Notes: generated by a model from the letters alone, not told the origin. A stretch of 13,493 nt of DNA from Aliishimia sp045106335 (GCA_045106335.1 JBGCEM010000116.1:1-13493); one strand, 5' to 3'; shown: positions 1 through 7,397, counted from the first letter of the stretch. A program made the numbers and translations.

Positions 1-61
1 CATTCCACAATAAGGAGTGCTACATGCTGCCCATCGCTGAAGACGTCAGCGACATTTTTGG

Positions 62-138
<77 letters not shown>

Positions 139-474
139 AAATTTCCCCTTAAAATCAGAGAATTAAGAGAAATCAAATCTTGGATCCCTCCAAGCTGTTT
201 TGATTTAGTAAGGCTATAGTAAGGTTGCTGCATAGCATTCCATAGGAAACCAGACCGCGCTTCAGCTCACCTATCAGTTTAACCCATCATGATGGATGGG
301 TCATAAGTCTCCATGAAACCACCACTTTTGGTGGCAGTCCATTTCTATGCAAGTTAAACACAATGAGTGCTGCTAGATGTCAGAAATGGGCGGAAAGCAG
401 ACATTCGCTGCTCGAGCATGCGGTTGTGGGAATCCGTCTGCTTTCTGACCGCAACTCCATTTCGTTCTACCGCG
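139..474. other. Non-coding spacer with inverted repeats
   Basis: No convincing gene is visible between the tRNA and the end of the LysR gene. The stretch holds a direct repeat TAGTAAGG (206-213 and 217-224, 11 bp apart), a hairpin with arms ACCCATC/GATGGGT near 282-301, a CCACCA/TGGTGG hairpin near 320-336, and a longer inverted repeat at 393-445 described separately. There is no integrase and no copy of the tRNA 3' end in the window, so an attachment site cannot be supported. Confidence 0.5.
393..445. repeat. Inverted repeat, candidate LysR terminator
   Basis: A perfect 10-bp arm GAAAGCAGAC (393-402) is matched by GTCTGCTTTC (436-445) across a 33-nt spacer that contains the palindrome GCTCGAGC. 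It lies 30 bp past the stop codon of the minus-strand LysR gene, so the transcript would fold a stable hairpin there. No U-tract follows, so a simple intrinsic terminator is uncertain; it may be a dispersed intergenic repeat instead. Confidence 0.5.
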
Positions 475-1362
475 TCACGCGTCGCGCAACATGTCGACAA
501 AAGCGGTCACCTTGATCGGGCGGAATTTGGATGCGGGGTAGACGGCAAATATGCCACCTTCGGGCAAAGTCCATTGTGGCAAAATCTGTGTCAGGTTGCC
601 GCCCTGCAAATCCTTGCGCACCAAAAAATCGGGCAATATCGCAACCCCTGCACCGCCTTTAACCGCTTCCAGAATTGCGGGTGCGCTGTCGATGGCGAGA
701 GTTTTTGCCGTTTTTACAAGGATGCTTTGCTTTGCTTCGTTTTCAAACACCCATTGCAAGGGATCTGACAGGGACATGTTTGCAATGAAATCCAGCGACG
801 TCAGATCGTTGGGGTGTTCGATAGCGTTAAGTCGGGCCTTATCTTTGGTCGCCCCTACCAACAGCTGTTGAAAGCCGCTGATTTTCCGGGCAATCAAACC
901 AGAATCCCGCAGCCAGCCCACACGAATGGCCAGATCAAGATCACCTGACATCAGGTCGCTGTGGCTGTCACCGAGATGCAATTCAACCTTGCACTCGGGG
1001 TATTTGGACCGAAATGCGGCGACCACTGGGGTCACAATAACGGTGCCATAGTCATGGGGGGCAGTCATGCGCAAGGTGCCCAAAGGTCTGTCCGACAATT
1101 GCGACAACTCGCTAAACGCATCATCGGCATCATGCAGGATTGACGCGCAACGGGTGTAAAATGCCAGCCCCGCTTCCGTCGTGCTGACCTTGCGCGTGTT
1201 GCGCGCCAAGAGAGTTGTTTTCAGCTCTTGTTCCAATTGGGTCACTTGGGCGCTGACCACAGCCTTGCTTACCCCCAACCGTTCAGCGGCCCGTGTAAAG
1301 GACCCTGTTTCCACCACAGCCGCGAAATAGGCCAGCCGGTTAAGATTGCGTGCTTTTGACAT
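475..1362 (-). CDS. LysR-family transcriptional regulator
   Basis: The 295-residue product is the normal length for LysR regulators. Residues about 7-64 form the winged helix-turn-helix (FAAVVETGSFTRAAERLG, then VSKAVVSAQVTQLEQEL), followed by the linker helix and an effector-binding domain (PVVAAFRSKYPECKVELHLG, later GGAGVAILPDFLVRKDL). I chose the ATG at 1362; a GTG one codon upstream (1365) is equally possible. The gene is divergent from the DsbA-like/MBL pair, and the 96-bp gap carries an inverted repeat of the T-N11-A type, so it very probably controls that pair and itself. It resembles the large subgroup with an N-terminal NRLAYFAAVVE motif. The inducer cannot be told from sequence. 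Confidence 0.93.
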   Translation of the reverse strand: MSKARNLNRLAYFAAVVETGSFTRAAERLGVSKAVVSAQVTQLEQELKTTLLARNTRKVSTTEAGLAFYTRCASILHDADDAFSELSQLSDRPLGTLRMTAPHDYGTVIVTPVVAAFRSKYPECKVELHLGDSHSDLMSGDLDLAIRVGWLRDSGLIARKISGFQQLLVGATKDKARLNAIEHPNDLTSLDFIANMSLSDPLQWVFENEAKQSILVKTAKTLAIDSAPAILEAVKGGAGVAILPDFLVRKDLQGGNLTQILPQWTLPEGGIFAVYPASKFRPIKVTAFVDMLRDA

Positions 1363-1371
1363 CACCCAACT

Positions 1372-1408
1372 GTTAGCTTTTGGCTAACACATTGTCAAAA
1401 TGGTTAGC
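1372..1408. promoter_or_regulatory. LysR operator (palindrome plus half-site)
   Basis: GTTAGC (1372-1377), five bases, then GCTAAC (1383-1388) form a perfect inverted repeat that contains the T-N11-A core of LysR boxes. A further half-site GTTAGC lies at 1403-1408, exactly 31 bp (about three turns) downstream of the first. With the -10 candidate at 1435-1440, the palindrome centres near -67 and the half-site near -40, matching the usual recognition and activation sites of LysR regulators. Confidence 0.75.
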
Positions 1409-1434
1409 CTTATCATCTCCAATCAAAAGGCGCA

Positions 1435-1440
1435 TATACT
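1435..1440 (+). promoter_or_regulatory. Candidate -10 box of the dsbA-like/MBL unit
   Basis: TATACT fits a sigma-70 type -10 element. No good -35 hexamer precedes it, as expected for a LysR-activated promoter. The start site would fall near 1447, very close to the Shine-Dalgarno AAAGGAG (1445-1451), so the leader would be unusually short or the real -10 lies a little upstream. Confidence 0.4.
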
Positions 1441-1458
1441 CTTCAAAGGAGACGAAAC

Positions 1459-2100
1459 ATGACACAGACAGTGACTTTGCAATACCTCTTCGATCCGTTG
1501 TGCGGCTGGTGCTATGGGGCCTCAGCTTCGATCAAAGCTCTGGCGTCACACCCGGAAATCAACATGCAACCCATGGCAACCGGCCTGTTTTCTGGGGCCG
1601 GTGCCAAGCCGATGAAAAGCTTTGCCGCGCAGGCTTGGGCGATGGATCAACGCATCGGCGCGCTCAGCGGGCAGCCGTTCAGCGAAGACTATCGCACCAA
1701 GGTGCTGGGTGCAGAGGGTGCCTTGCTGGATTCAACGGTGGCAACACGTGCCGTCGCCGCAGTGGCCGCAAGCGCCCCTGATCACGTAATCGACGCCCTC
1801 ACAGCCATACAATCGGCGCGATACAAAGACGGCCAAGACGTAACCTCGGCCGCTGTTGTGGGAAGAATTTTGACAGATCTAGGCCTCACCGATGCAAGCG
1901 CACGCCTTTTGGCCGCGGATGACGACCTTTTGCAATCAGTGTGCACCCTCACAACTAAAGCCGGTGCGCTGATGGATCGTTTCGGGCTCCAAGGCGTTCC
2001 TTCCATGATCATAACGAAAAACGGCGCGCAGAGCATCCTCGATGCCAATGCACTTTACGCCGGAACAGACGACATCTTGGCCGCTCTCGAGCTGGCTTAA
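1459..2100 (+). CDS. DsbA-family (FrnE/COG3531-like) thiol oxidoreductase
   Basis: This 213-residue protein has a thioredoxin-type CGWC active site at residues 15-18 in the context LFDPLCGWCYGAS, typical of the cytosolic DsbA-like proteins of COG3531. A GVPS motif carries the expected cis-proline at residue 181. There is no signal peptide, so it should act in the cytoplasm, exchanging disulfides or handling thiol adducts. The start has a strong Shine-Dalgarno (AAAGGAG, 1445-1451). It is the first gene of a pair with the MBL-fold protein 22 bp downstream and lies under the divergent LysR regulator. The alternative, a 2-hydroxychromene-2-carboxylate isomerase of the same fold, is less likely because both cysteines are present. 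The substrate is unknown. Confidence 0.85.
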   Translation: MTQTVTLQYLFDPLCGWCYGASASIKALASHPEINMQPMATGLFSGAGAKPMKSFAAQAWAMDQRIGALSGQPFSEDYRTKVLGAEGALLDSTVATRAVAAVAASAPDHVIDALTAIQSARYKDGQDVTSAAVVGRILTDLGLTDASARLLAADDDLLQSVCTLTTKAGALMDRFGLQGVPSMIITKNGAQSILDANALYAGTDDILAALELA

Positions 2101-2122
2101 CCCCTTCTCAAGGATCTTCAAA

Positions 2123-3016
2123 ATGAATCGTAGAACTGCTCTCAAAATGTCCGCAGCCGCTGGTGTTGCCGCCCTTGTCGCGCCGAAAGTGTCGCTTGCA
2201 AACGAAGGCGGCTTAAGCTGGACGCACTTCCCAGCCGGGGAAACCGGCTTTTATCGCGCGCCTGTCTTGGTGTCCGGCCCGTCCGAAGCCGTCCTGATTG
2301 ACGGCGGATTTACCCTGTCAGACGGTCAAGCCTTGGCCGATGCGATCGAATCCGCAGGTAAAACATTGACCACAATCTATGTTAGCCAAAGCGACCCTGA
2401 TTTTTACTTTAGCCTGCGCCCCATCATAGAGGCCTTTCCCGAGGCGCGCGTCATCGCAGCCAGCGAAACCGTCGCTGCGATCAACGCGAATGTCGCCAAG
2501 AAGGTCGAAACATGGGGACCGCAGCTTGGCGAAAATGGTCCGCAATCTGTTGATGATGTGGTCATGGCCGAAGTTGACGATAGCGCAACTTTGACGGTGG
2601 ATGGATATGTGCTCGACATCGTTCCGGCGACAGGAATCGCCAATCGTCGCTACATCTGGAGCGAAGACCTGCAGGCTGTTTTTGGCGGTGTGATGGTCTT
2701 TTCCGGCACCCATGTTTGGGTGGCCGACACGCAAACCAAAGAAGAGCGCGCTGCATGGATTGCCAACTTAGACGCCATCATCGCACGCGCACCGCAGGTC
2801 GTTGTGCCGGGTCACATGACACCTGACGCGCCGCTGGGTCTTGAAGCTGTCGCGTTCACCAAAGCGTATCTATTGGCTGTAGAAGATGAGTTGGCAAAAG
2901 CCTCGACATCCGAAGACCTGAATGCGGCAATGCGCGCCCGCTATCCCGAATTGGGAATGGGCATGGCCTTGGACATCGGCGCAAAGGTTCTAACCGGCGA
3001 GATGAAATGGGGCTAG
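2123..3016 (+). CDS. Exported MBL-fold protein with degenerate metal site
   Basis: The 297-residue product starts at ATG 2123 (AAGGATC before it); a start at 2042 would overlap the preceding gene by 59 bp and bury the export signal. The N-terminus has an RR pair at 3-4 and a hydrophobic alanine-rich stretch ending in SLA, like a short Tat signal. The MBL-fold layout is visible: LIDGGF (about 50), VSQSDPDFY at 87-95 where the HxHxDH motif should be, FGGVMVFSGTHVWVADT, and VPGH with His231. Only the central Asp93 of HxHxDH is kept; the His positions are Gln89, Asp91 and Phe94. The protein may bind metal differently or have a non-hydrolytic role. It is co-transcribed with the DsbA-like gene. Confidence 0.82.
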   Translation: MNRRTALKMSAAAGVAALVAPKVSLANEGGLSWTHFPAGETGFYRAPVLVSGPSEAVLIDGGFTLSDGQALADAIESAGKTLTTIYVSQSDPDFYFSLRPIIEAFPEARVIAASETVAAINANVAKKVETWGPQLGENGPQSVDDVVMAEVDDSATLTVDGYVLDIVPATGIANRRYIWSEDLQAVFGGVMVFSGTHVWVADTQTKEERAAWIANLDAIIARAPQVVVPGHMTPDAPLGLEAVAFTKAYLLAVEDELAKASTSEDLNAAMRARYPELGMGMALDIGAKVLTGEMKWG

Positions 3017-3061
3017 ATAGAATGCACATCCATTTCGGATGGGTGTCTCTATTCGCAATAG

Positions 3062-3223
3062 CGCACGTATTTAAACTGGCGCAAGAAGTATGCAGGCTTG
3101 ATGCCGTCAGAGATGAAGCGCTTGCGTGAATTAGAAGACGAGAACGGGAGACTGAAGAGGATCGTTGCTGATCTGTCTCTCGACCGGGCCATGCTGCAGG
3201 ATGTCATCAAGCGAAAGCTTTAA
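3062..3223 (+). pseudogene. IS3-family orfA, 3' fragment
   Basis: Reading from 3062 gives about 53 residues, starting near TYLNWRKKYAGL and continuing through SEMKRLRELEDENGRLKRI to VIKRKL and a TAA stop (3221-3223). This is the C-terminal part of an IS3-type OrfA: the end of the helix-turn-helix and the leucine-zipper-like segment that mediates dimer formation. The first 30 to 40 residues, with most of the DNA-binding helices, are absent, and no start codon with a ribosome site is present. OrfB lies in the -1 frame and overlaps the end of this fragment, as in intact members of the family. Confidence 0.8.
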
Positions 3224-4059
3224 GGCCGGATCGGAAGCGTGAGCTTGTCGACGGTGTTGTTGGTGATTGGCAGGTTTTTCAACGCCGTGCGTGTGATGCA
3301 CTACGGTTTGATCGCTCCTCTCACCGCTACAAGTCCCGTCGCTCAGATCCGGCCCCATTGAAGATGCGCATCAAAGAGATTTGCGAGACCCATGTACGGT
3401 ACGGATACCGGCGTGTGTACTACATCCTGCGTCGTGATGGTTGGTGTATTAATCAGAAGAAAGTTTATCGTATTTACAAGGAATTGGGCATGCAGCTGCG
3501 CAACAAATCACCAAAACGGCGCGTTAAAGCCAAACTGCGAGAGGATCGAACTGCAGCCGTTAATTCCAACGATGTTTGGGCAATGGACTTTGTGCACGAC
3601 CAGCTGGCAACCGGTCGCAAAATCCGTATTCTTACAGTCGTTGATACGTTCTCCCGCTTCTCGCCTATCATCGACCCACGCTTCAACTACAAAGGGCCGG
3701 ATGTCGTCGCCAAACTGGATGAGGTTTGCGCCAAAGTTGGATATCCCAAGACGATACGCGTTGACAACGGAAGCGAGTTCGTCAGTAAGGATATGGACCT
3801 TTGGGCCTATCTGAATAACGTCACATTGGATTTCTCAAGGCCCGGCAAGCCAACGGACAACGCCTTTATCAAGGCGTTCAACAGCAAACTGAGATGCGAA
3901 TGCCTGAACGCACATTGGTTCTTGAATATGCAAGATGCCTGTGAAAAGTTAGAGCGATGGCGTAGACACTATAACGAAGAACCACCGCACAGCGCGATCG
4001 GGAATATTCCCCCGATAATGCTGATAAATTCAGATGGCCAAACCAGCCCGCCATCCTGA
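3214..4059 (+). pseudogene. IS3-family transposase orfB, catalytic Glu lost
   Basis: The orfB frame is open from about 3214 (KALRPDRKRELV), although the first usable start-like codon in its conserved part is TTG 3358. In intact elements it is made as an OrfAB fusion by -1 frameshifting; the overlap here contains GCGAAAG, a possible slip site. The protein has the HTH_21-like segment (VRYGYRRVYYILRRDGW) and the rve integrase core: Asp in WAMDFV (codon 3586-3588), Asp in RVDNGSEF (3763-3765), then the D-x35-E position, which reads Lys (AAG, 3871-3873) in DNAFIKAFN instead of Glu. The rest (LNAHWFLNMQDACEKLERWR) is normal. With orfA truncated and the DDE triad broken it should be inactive. Confidence 0.85.
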
Positions 4060-4256
4060 TTAAAGTGGTGAAACTTAAACTCCCCGTGGGAGAAGGTTGG
4101 GTAGCGGAGCATTAGGAAGCAGACATGGTTGGACAACTCCACTCGCGGAAATGGCAAGATCGGGGCATTGTCATCGACAAAAATACTGCGCATTCCTTAG
4201 TTGGGTCAGCCTAGCTTGCCAGTACGCAACAACATTGTGTCTCGCAATTTATAGAA
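4060..4256. other. Spacer between IS relic and EamA gene
   Basis: These 197 bp hold no gene. A small hairpin CTCCC-CGT-GGGAG lies at 4080-4092, probably within the right end of the IS relic. No clear promoter or strong ribosome site for the downstream transporter is visible. Confidence 0.4.
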
Positions 4257-5192
4257 ATGGCCAATTTGACCCATCAAGTTTCACATTCGAGCGACAATGA
4301 TCCTGTTCGCGGGATTCTGCTAACAGTTCTCACGATGCTGATTTTTGCTGCTCATGATGCAGTCATCAAATTGCTGACCGCTGATTATTCTGCACCACAG
4401 ATTCTTTGGGTTCGATTTATCTTTTTTACCGTCTTCGCGCTGGCTCTCGCCAGGCGCAAGGGGCCGCTAAAGAAATCGACAAAAAGTGCTCGACCACTGC
4501 TACAAATCGGTCGCTCGTTGATGTTGTTGCTTGATATGCTGTTTTTTGTTGTAGCGGTCGGTTTGCTTCCGTTGGCTGACACCCACGCGTTGATGGCCAC
4601 CTTCCCTCTCATGGTCACCGCCCTTTCAGCATTGGTCTTGCGCGAGCATGTTGGCATGCGACGTTGGCTAGCCGTCGGTGCATGCTTTGTCGGTGTGTTG
4701 TTGATTTTGCGTCCCGGTATGACTGTGTTGCAACCGGGCTCTTTGATCGCTCTTGCCGCTGCATTTTGCTTTGCCCTTTATCATGTTTTGACACGAATTG
4801 TGGGTCGCTATGACAGCAACGAAGTATCGCTCGCGTATGTTGGAGTTATCGGGTTGATCGTAACTTCATTTGTAGCGCCCTTTTTCTGGGTCTGGCCAAC
4901 AACCGAAGCATGGCTAATGCTTGCCGCCATTGGCATTATTGGCGGGTCGGCTCATTTCTTGCTAATCGCAGCTTTGAAGATCGCTCCAGCGTCAGTGTTA
5001 CAACCGTTTAATTACACGCTTCTTCTGGCGGCCACGGCGATCGGATATTTTTTGTTCGGTCAGTTGCCGGATATGTGGACGACATTGGGTGCCTGCGTGA
5101 TAGTGGGCAGTGGTCTTTATGTGGTCCAGCGCGAGTATTCAATCAGACGAAAAGAACAACAAAAAGCAGAGAGTATTCCACCGCCGAATTAA
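4257..5192 (+). CDS. EamA/DMT-family inner-membrane transporter
   Basis: The 311-residue protein has about ten hydrophobic helices in two EamA repeats of five, the standard layout of drug/metabolite transporters. Typical elements are AAHDAVIKLL in helix 1, LPLADTHALMATFPLMVTALSALVLRE at the end of the first repeat, and ALKIAPASVLQPFNYTLLLAA in the second. A basic tail (RREYSIRRKEQQK-like) ends it in the cytoplasm. Such proteins usually export small metabolites or amino acids by proton exchange; the substrate is unknown. The start ATG 4257 lacks a good Shine-Dalgarno. It stands alone, between the IS relic and a repeat-rich spacer, so its neighbours give no hint of function. Confidence 0.88.
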   Translation: MANLTHQVSHSSDNDPVRGILLTVLTMLIFAAHDAVIKLLTADYSAPQILWVRFIFFTVFALALARRKGPLKKSTKSARPLLQIGRSLMLLLDMLFFVVAVGLLPLADTHALMATFPLMVTALSALVLREHVGMRRWLAVGACFVGVLLILRPGMTVLQPGSLIALAAAFCFALYHVLTRIVGRYDSNEVSLAYVGVIGLIVTSFVAPFFWVWPTTEAWLMLAAIGIIGGSAHFLLIAALKIAPASVLQPFNYTLLLAATAIGYFLFGQLPDMWTTLGACVIVGSGLYVVQREYSIRRKEQQKAESIPPPN

Positions 5193-5502
5193 GGTTGTAT
5201 ATTGTAACATTCCACGGCGCGCTGGCCCATCCATCCTTGCTTAAACTGCATTCGATACGATTCATCTTGGGTGAGGTTCATTGCGAACAGCCATGTTCAA
5301 GTATGGTTGATAAACAATGTGACTCTTTCAGCGTCAACTCGTAAATTATCCTCCGGATCAAATGCTTCATCAGGATTGAACCGTATCAAGGGGAGTAGAT
5401 CGGTGTTACTGTTCCGCTAATTCCGCGTATAAACTGTTCGCGATCTTCCAAAGGCCACTTCGGGCTCCAAGCAGTAATTCACTTCACATCAACGGCGGCT
5501 AT

Positions 5503-5544
5503 GCGGACAAAACCGCAATTCGCTACGCTTGCTCCAATGTCCGC
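5503..5544. repeat. GCGGACA/TGTCCGC inverted repeat
   Basis: GCGGACA (5503-5509) and TGTCCGC (5538-5544) form 7-bp arms around a 28-nt spacer. The same flavour of sequence (AGCAGACATTCGCTGC near 396-411, and ATGTCGGGAAAGTCCGC at the right edge of the window) recurs elsewhere in the window, which suggests a family of degenerate intergenic repeats. Confidence 0.45.
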
Positions 5545-5562
5545 AATTGATGTTGCAACTGT

Positions 5563-5631
5563 GCTGAGACCTTCCATGCGATGGCCTATTCCGAGGGTTG
5601 TTTGGAATAGCGGCGGTTTTGGCGTCTCAGC
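5563..5631. repeat. Nested inverted repeats (possible structured RNA or terminator)
   Basis: An outer pair GCTGAGAC (5563-5570) and GTCTCAGC (5624-5631) encloses an inner pair TATTCC (5587-5592) and GGAATA (5604-5609). The unpaired sides between the two stems are 16 and 14 nt, almost symmetric, so one transcript could form a two-stem hairpin with an internal loop. It lies 29 bp beyond the stop codon of the minus-strand LysR gene. Confidence 0.45.
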
Positions 5632-5659
5632 GTCAAACCGGTGATGGAGTTGCGAGTTT

Positions 5660-6544
5660 CTAACCAATGCCCTCTGCCAGAAGATCAAAAACCACGCGAA
5701 TGCGTAGATTTGTCTTAAGCTCGCGGTGGGCCACTAGCCATGTCTCGATACTAATAGGCTCAAACGCCGAAGAAGGATTTTCGAGTTCTGGATAATCCGC
5801 CCCGATTTCAACTGGGAGGATGCCGATTCCAAAACCTTGCCGGACAAGTTCGAGGGCTAGCGTGGCACTCGACGTTGAAAAATTGAAATTCGCGGTGGTC
5901 AGATTCACGCCACGCGATGCCATCAAACCAAGCCGCTGTTCTGGTTGGTCGAAACCGACAAACGTTAATTTCTCAAGATCAGCCAGCGACTTGGGGCGGC
6001 CAACTTCGTCAAGGTACTCTTTTGACGCGAAAAGATGTGCCATCGTGTCGCGAAGCCGTTTTGCAAACAGGGTCTCGTCTTTGGGTCGAGAATGACGGAT
6101 TGCGATGTCCGCTTCTCTACGGCGCAAATCGCTCAACTCATTTGATGCGATAATCTCGATCTGAAGGTCTGGCGCGGCTATGCCCAGCTTTTTAAGGACT
6201 GGCGGTAGAAAATGCGTTGCCATCAGATTTGTGGCTGAAATCAATACATGTCCGGTCACGGCTTCGGATTGGCCCGTTGCAGCAAGGGATATGCTGCTTG
6301 CCGCATCGCCCATCATCCGAAAATGCGCCAGTAACTCTACGCCTGATTGTGTCAACAAGAGTGCGCGCGATGTCCGCTCGAAGAGTGTAACTCCGAGTGC
6401 CTCTTCAAGGCCTGCCACCTGTCGGCTCAACGTTGGTTGGGTAAGCCCAAGCGCGCGTGCCGCCGCGGATAACGATCCTTCTTCAGCGGTAACGAGAAAC
6501 GCCCGCGCTTGGTTCCAGTCGAAGGCTAATCGTTTCCACTCCAT
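5660..6544 (-). CDS. LysR-family transcriptional regulator
   Basis: The 294-residue product has the LysR DNA-binding domain near residues 10-67 (ARAFLVTAEEGSLSAAARAL, then TQPTLSRQVAGLEEALG and LFERTSRALLLTQSG) and a periplasmic-binding-protein-like effector domain (LRRREADIAIRHSRP near 160, RQGFGIGILPVEIG near 245). ATG 6544 has no clear Shine-Dalgarno, but the homology begins right after it (AFDWNQARAFL), so the start is probably correct. It is divergent from the methyltransferase unit across a 97-bp gap containing two inverted repeats, and is the likely regulator of that unit. It is unrelated in detail to the LysR gene at 475-1362. Confidence 0.92.
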   Translation of the reverse strand: MEWKRLAFDWNQARAFLVTAEEGSLSAAARALGLTQPTLSRQVAGLEEALGVTLFERTSRALLLTQSGVELLAHFRMMGDAASSISLAATGQSEAVTGHVLISATNLMATHFLPPVLKKLGIAAPDLQIEIIASNELSDLRRREADIAIRHSRPKDETLFAKRLRDTMAHLFASKEYLDEVGRPKSLADLEKLTFVGFDQPEQRLGLMASRGVNLTTANFNFSTSSATLALELVRQGFGIGILPVEIGADYPELENPSSAFEPISIETWLVAHRELKTNLRIRVVFDLLAEGIG

Positions 6545-6554
6545 TATTTACGTA

Positions 6555-6586
6555 TACCAGACCAAGGTAGATACGCAATTCCGTAT
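6555..6586. promoter_or_regulatory. Candidate LysR operator, divergent promoter region
   Basis: The gap between the LysR and methyltransferase genes carries ATACG (6571-6575) and CGTAT (6582-6586) separated by six bases, and next to it TACC (6555-6558) and GGTA (6566-6569) separated by seven. Both have LysR-box-like dyad symmetry. AT-rich CTATATACTT (about 6601-6610) could include the -10 region of the methyltransferase promoter. Confidence 0.5.
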
Positions 6587-6641
6587 TGATTGGCTGCATT
6601 CTATATACTTGGCAACGATCAAATTTAAGCAGGTAAAAGAT

Positions 6642-7397
6642 ATGACGCCGCCAGAAAACAATGGCCTCAACTCATCGCACACCGCCGCTATGGAACAGGC
6701 TATCCCCATGACCTCTCGTAGTTTTGGCTCTTGGGAGGTTCTCATCAGCAGGCGCGTACTCTCCAGCACGGACCTTGCCAACCGCTACGACGCGGTTTCG
6801 GGCAGGTGGTCGCAAACGGCGCGTCGTTTTCGATTAAATGCCGCATATTGCGAACCCCTTTTGGCCTCTCAGGTTATCATAGATCTTATGCAGGTTGAGC
6901 CACAAGCTCGAGTCCTTGATTGCGGCGTCGGAAATGGGAGCCTTTCAATTGCGCTTAATAGCCTCATGAAGGGTCCGGCCGACTTCCATGCAATTGATAC
7001 CTCTGCTGAAATGCTTGTGCAGGCCAAGTCCATGATGCAGCACGCCGGGCTGGACCCGCACCTTCAACAGGCCAATGTTATGTCATTGCCTTGTGAGGAT
7101 CAGTCTTTCGACGTTGTAATGGCCGCGCATGTCCTTGAACATCTGCCGGATCCGCAACGTGCCCTCGCAGAGATGGTTCGTGTTCTAAAGCCGGGTGGGA
7201 TGGTGTTCCTTTGCGTGACGCGCCGCTCACTTTTCGGCGCCCTCGTCCAATTTTTGTGGCGCACATGGGCGATTACAGAACAAGAGGGCATCGCGTGGCT
7301 GCACGCATCCCAGCTTGTCGATGTCGGATACCAACCGATTCGGCTCGGCTCGGCTGGGTTTGCGAGCACTGCCTTTTGGGCGCGGCGACCCAAATGA
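6642..7397 (+). CDS. Class I SAM-dependent methyltransferase
   Basis: I set the start at ATG 6642 (AGGTAAAAG before it), giving 251 residues; an upstream in-frame opening overlaps the LysR gene and is not used. The Methyltransf_11 fold is clear: motif I VLDCGVGNGS at 91-100, the acidic end of strand 2 in HAIDTSAEM (about Asp119), the D-SFDVV segment with AAHVLEHLPDP at about 161-171, and VLKPGG at 181-186. It should transfer a methyl group from S-adenosylmethionine to a small molecule in the cytoplasm; the acceptor is unknown. The first 60 residues are less conserved and may cover the substrate pocket. The stop overlaps the start of the DUF2306 gene (ATGA), showing translational coupling. Confidence 0.88.
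   Translation: MTPPENNGLNSSHTAAMEQAIPMTSRSFGSWEVLISRRVLSSTDLANRYDAVSGRWSQTARRFRLNAAYCEPLLASQVIIDLMQVEPQARVLDCGVGNGSLSIALNSLMKGPADFHAIDTSAEMLVQAKSMMQHAGLDPHLQQANVMSLPCEDQSFDVVMAAHVLEHLPDPQRALAEMVRVLKPGGMVFLCVTRRSLFGALVQFLWRTWAITEQEGIAWLHASQLVDVGYQPIRLGSAGFASTAFWARRPK

Larger units (their letters stand above)
3062..4059 (+). mobile_element. Decayed IS3-family insertion sequence
   Basis: The region holds the 3' part of orfA and nearly all of orfB of an IS3-family (IS407-like) element. The 5' end of orfA and the left terminal repeat are missing: a TAG stop sits at 3059-3061 in the orfA frame and the preceding 40 bp belong to the end of the MBL gene and its spacer. No matching terminal inverted repeats or target duplication could be identified by eye. 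The boundaries given are those of the coding remnants; the real right end may extend to about 4120. Together with the Glu to Lys change in the transposase, this looks like an immobile relic. Confidence 0.8.
5193..5659. other. Non-coding spacer with nested inverted repeats
   Basis: I see no gene in these 467 bp on either strand. The left part is featureless. The right part (5503-5631) contains a GCGGACA/TGTCCGC inverted repeat, a CCGCAATT direct repeat (5513-5520, 5542-5549) and a nested pair of inverted repeats at 5563-5631, listed separately. The spacer separates the EamA gene from the 3' end of the second LysR gene. Confidence 0.5.

Noticed and set aside
206..224. TAGTAAGG direct repeat after the tRNA as a phage or island attachment site
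   Set aside because: It does not match the tRNA 3' end and there is no integrase in the window.
367..871. Plus-strand frames at 367-768 and 551-871
   Set aside because: They are antisense to the C-terminal half of the LysR gene, which has clear family features.
6180..6641. In-frame upstream extension of the methyltransferase (would give 405 residues)
   Set aside because: It runs antisense through the LysR coding sequence and the divergent promoter region, and has no methyltransferase-like sequence; ATG 6642 with a ribosome site is the start.
7211..7393. Upstream extension of the DUF2306 gene into the methyltransferase
   Set aside because: It overlaps the methyltransferase in another frame; the ATGA overlap start at 7394 precedes the first membrane helix.
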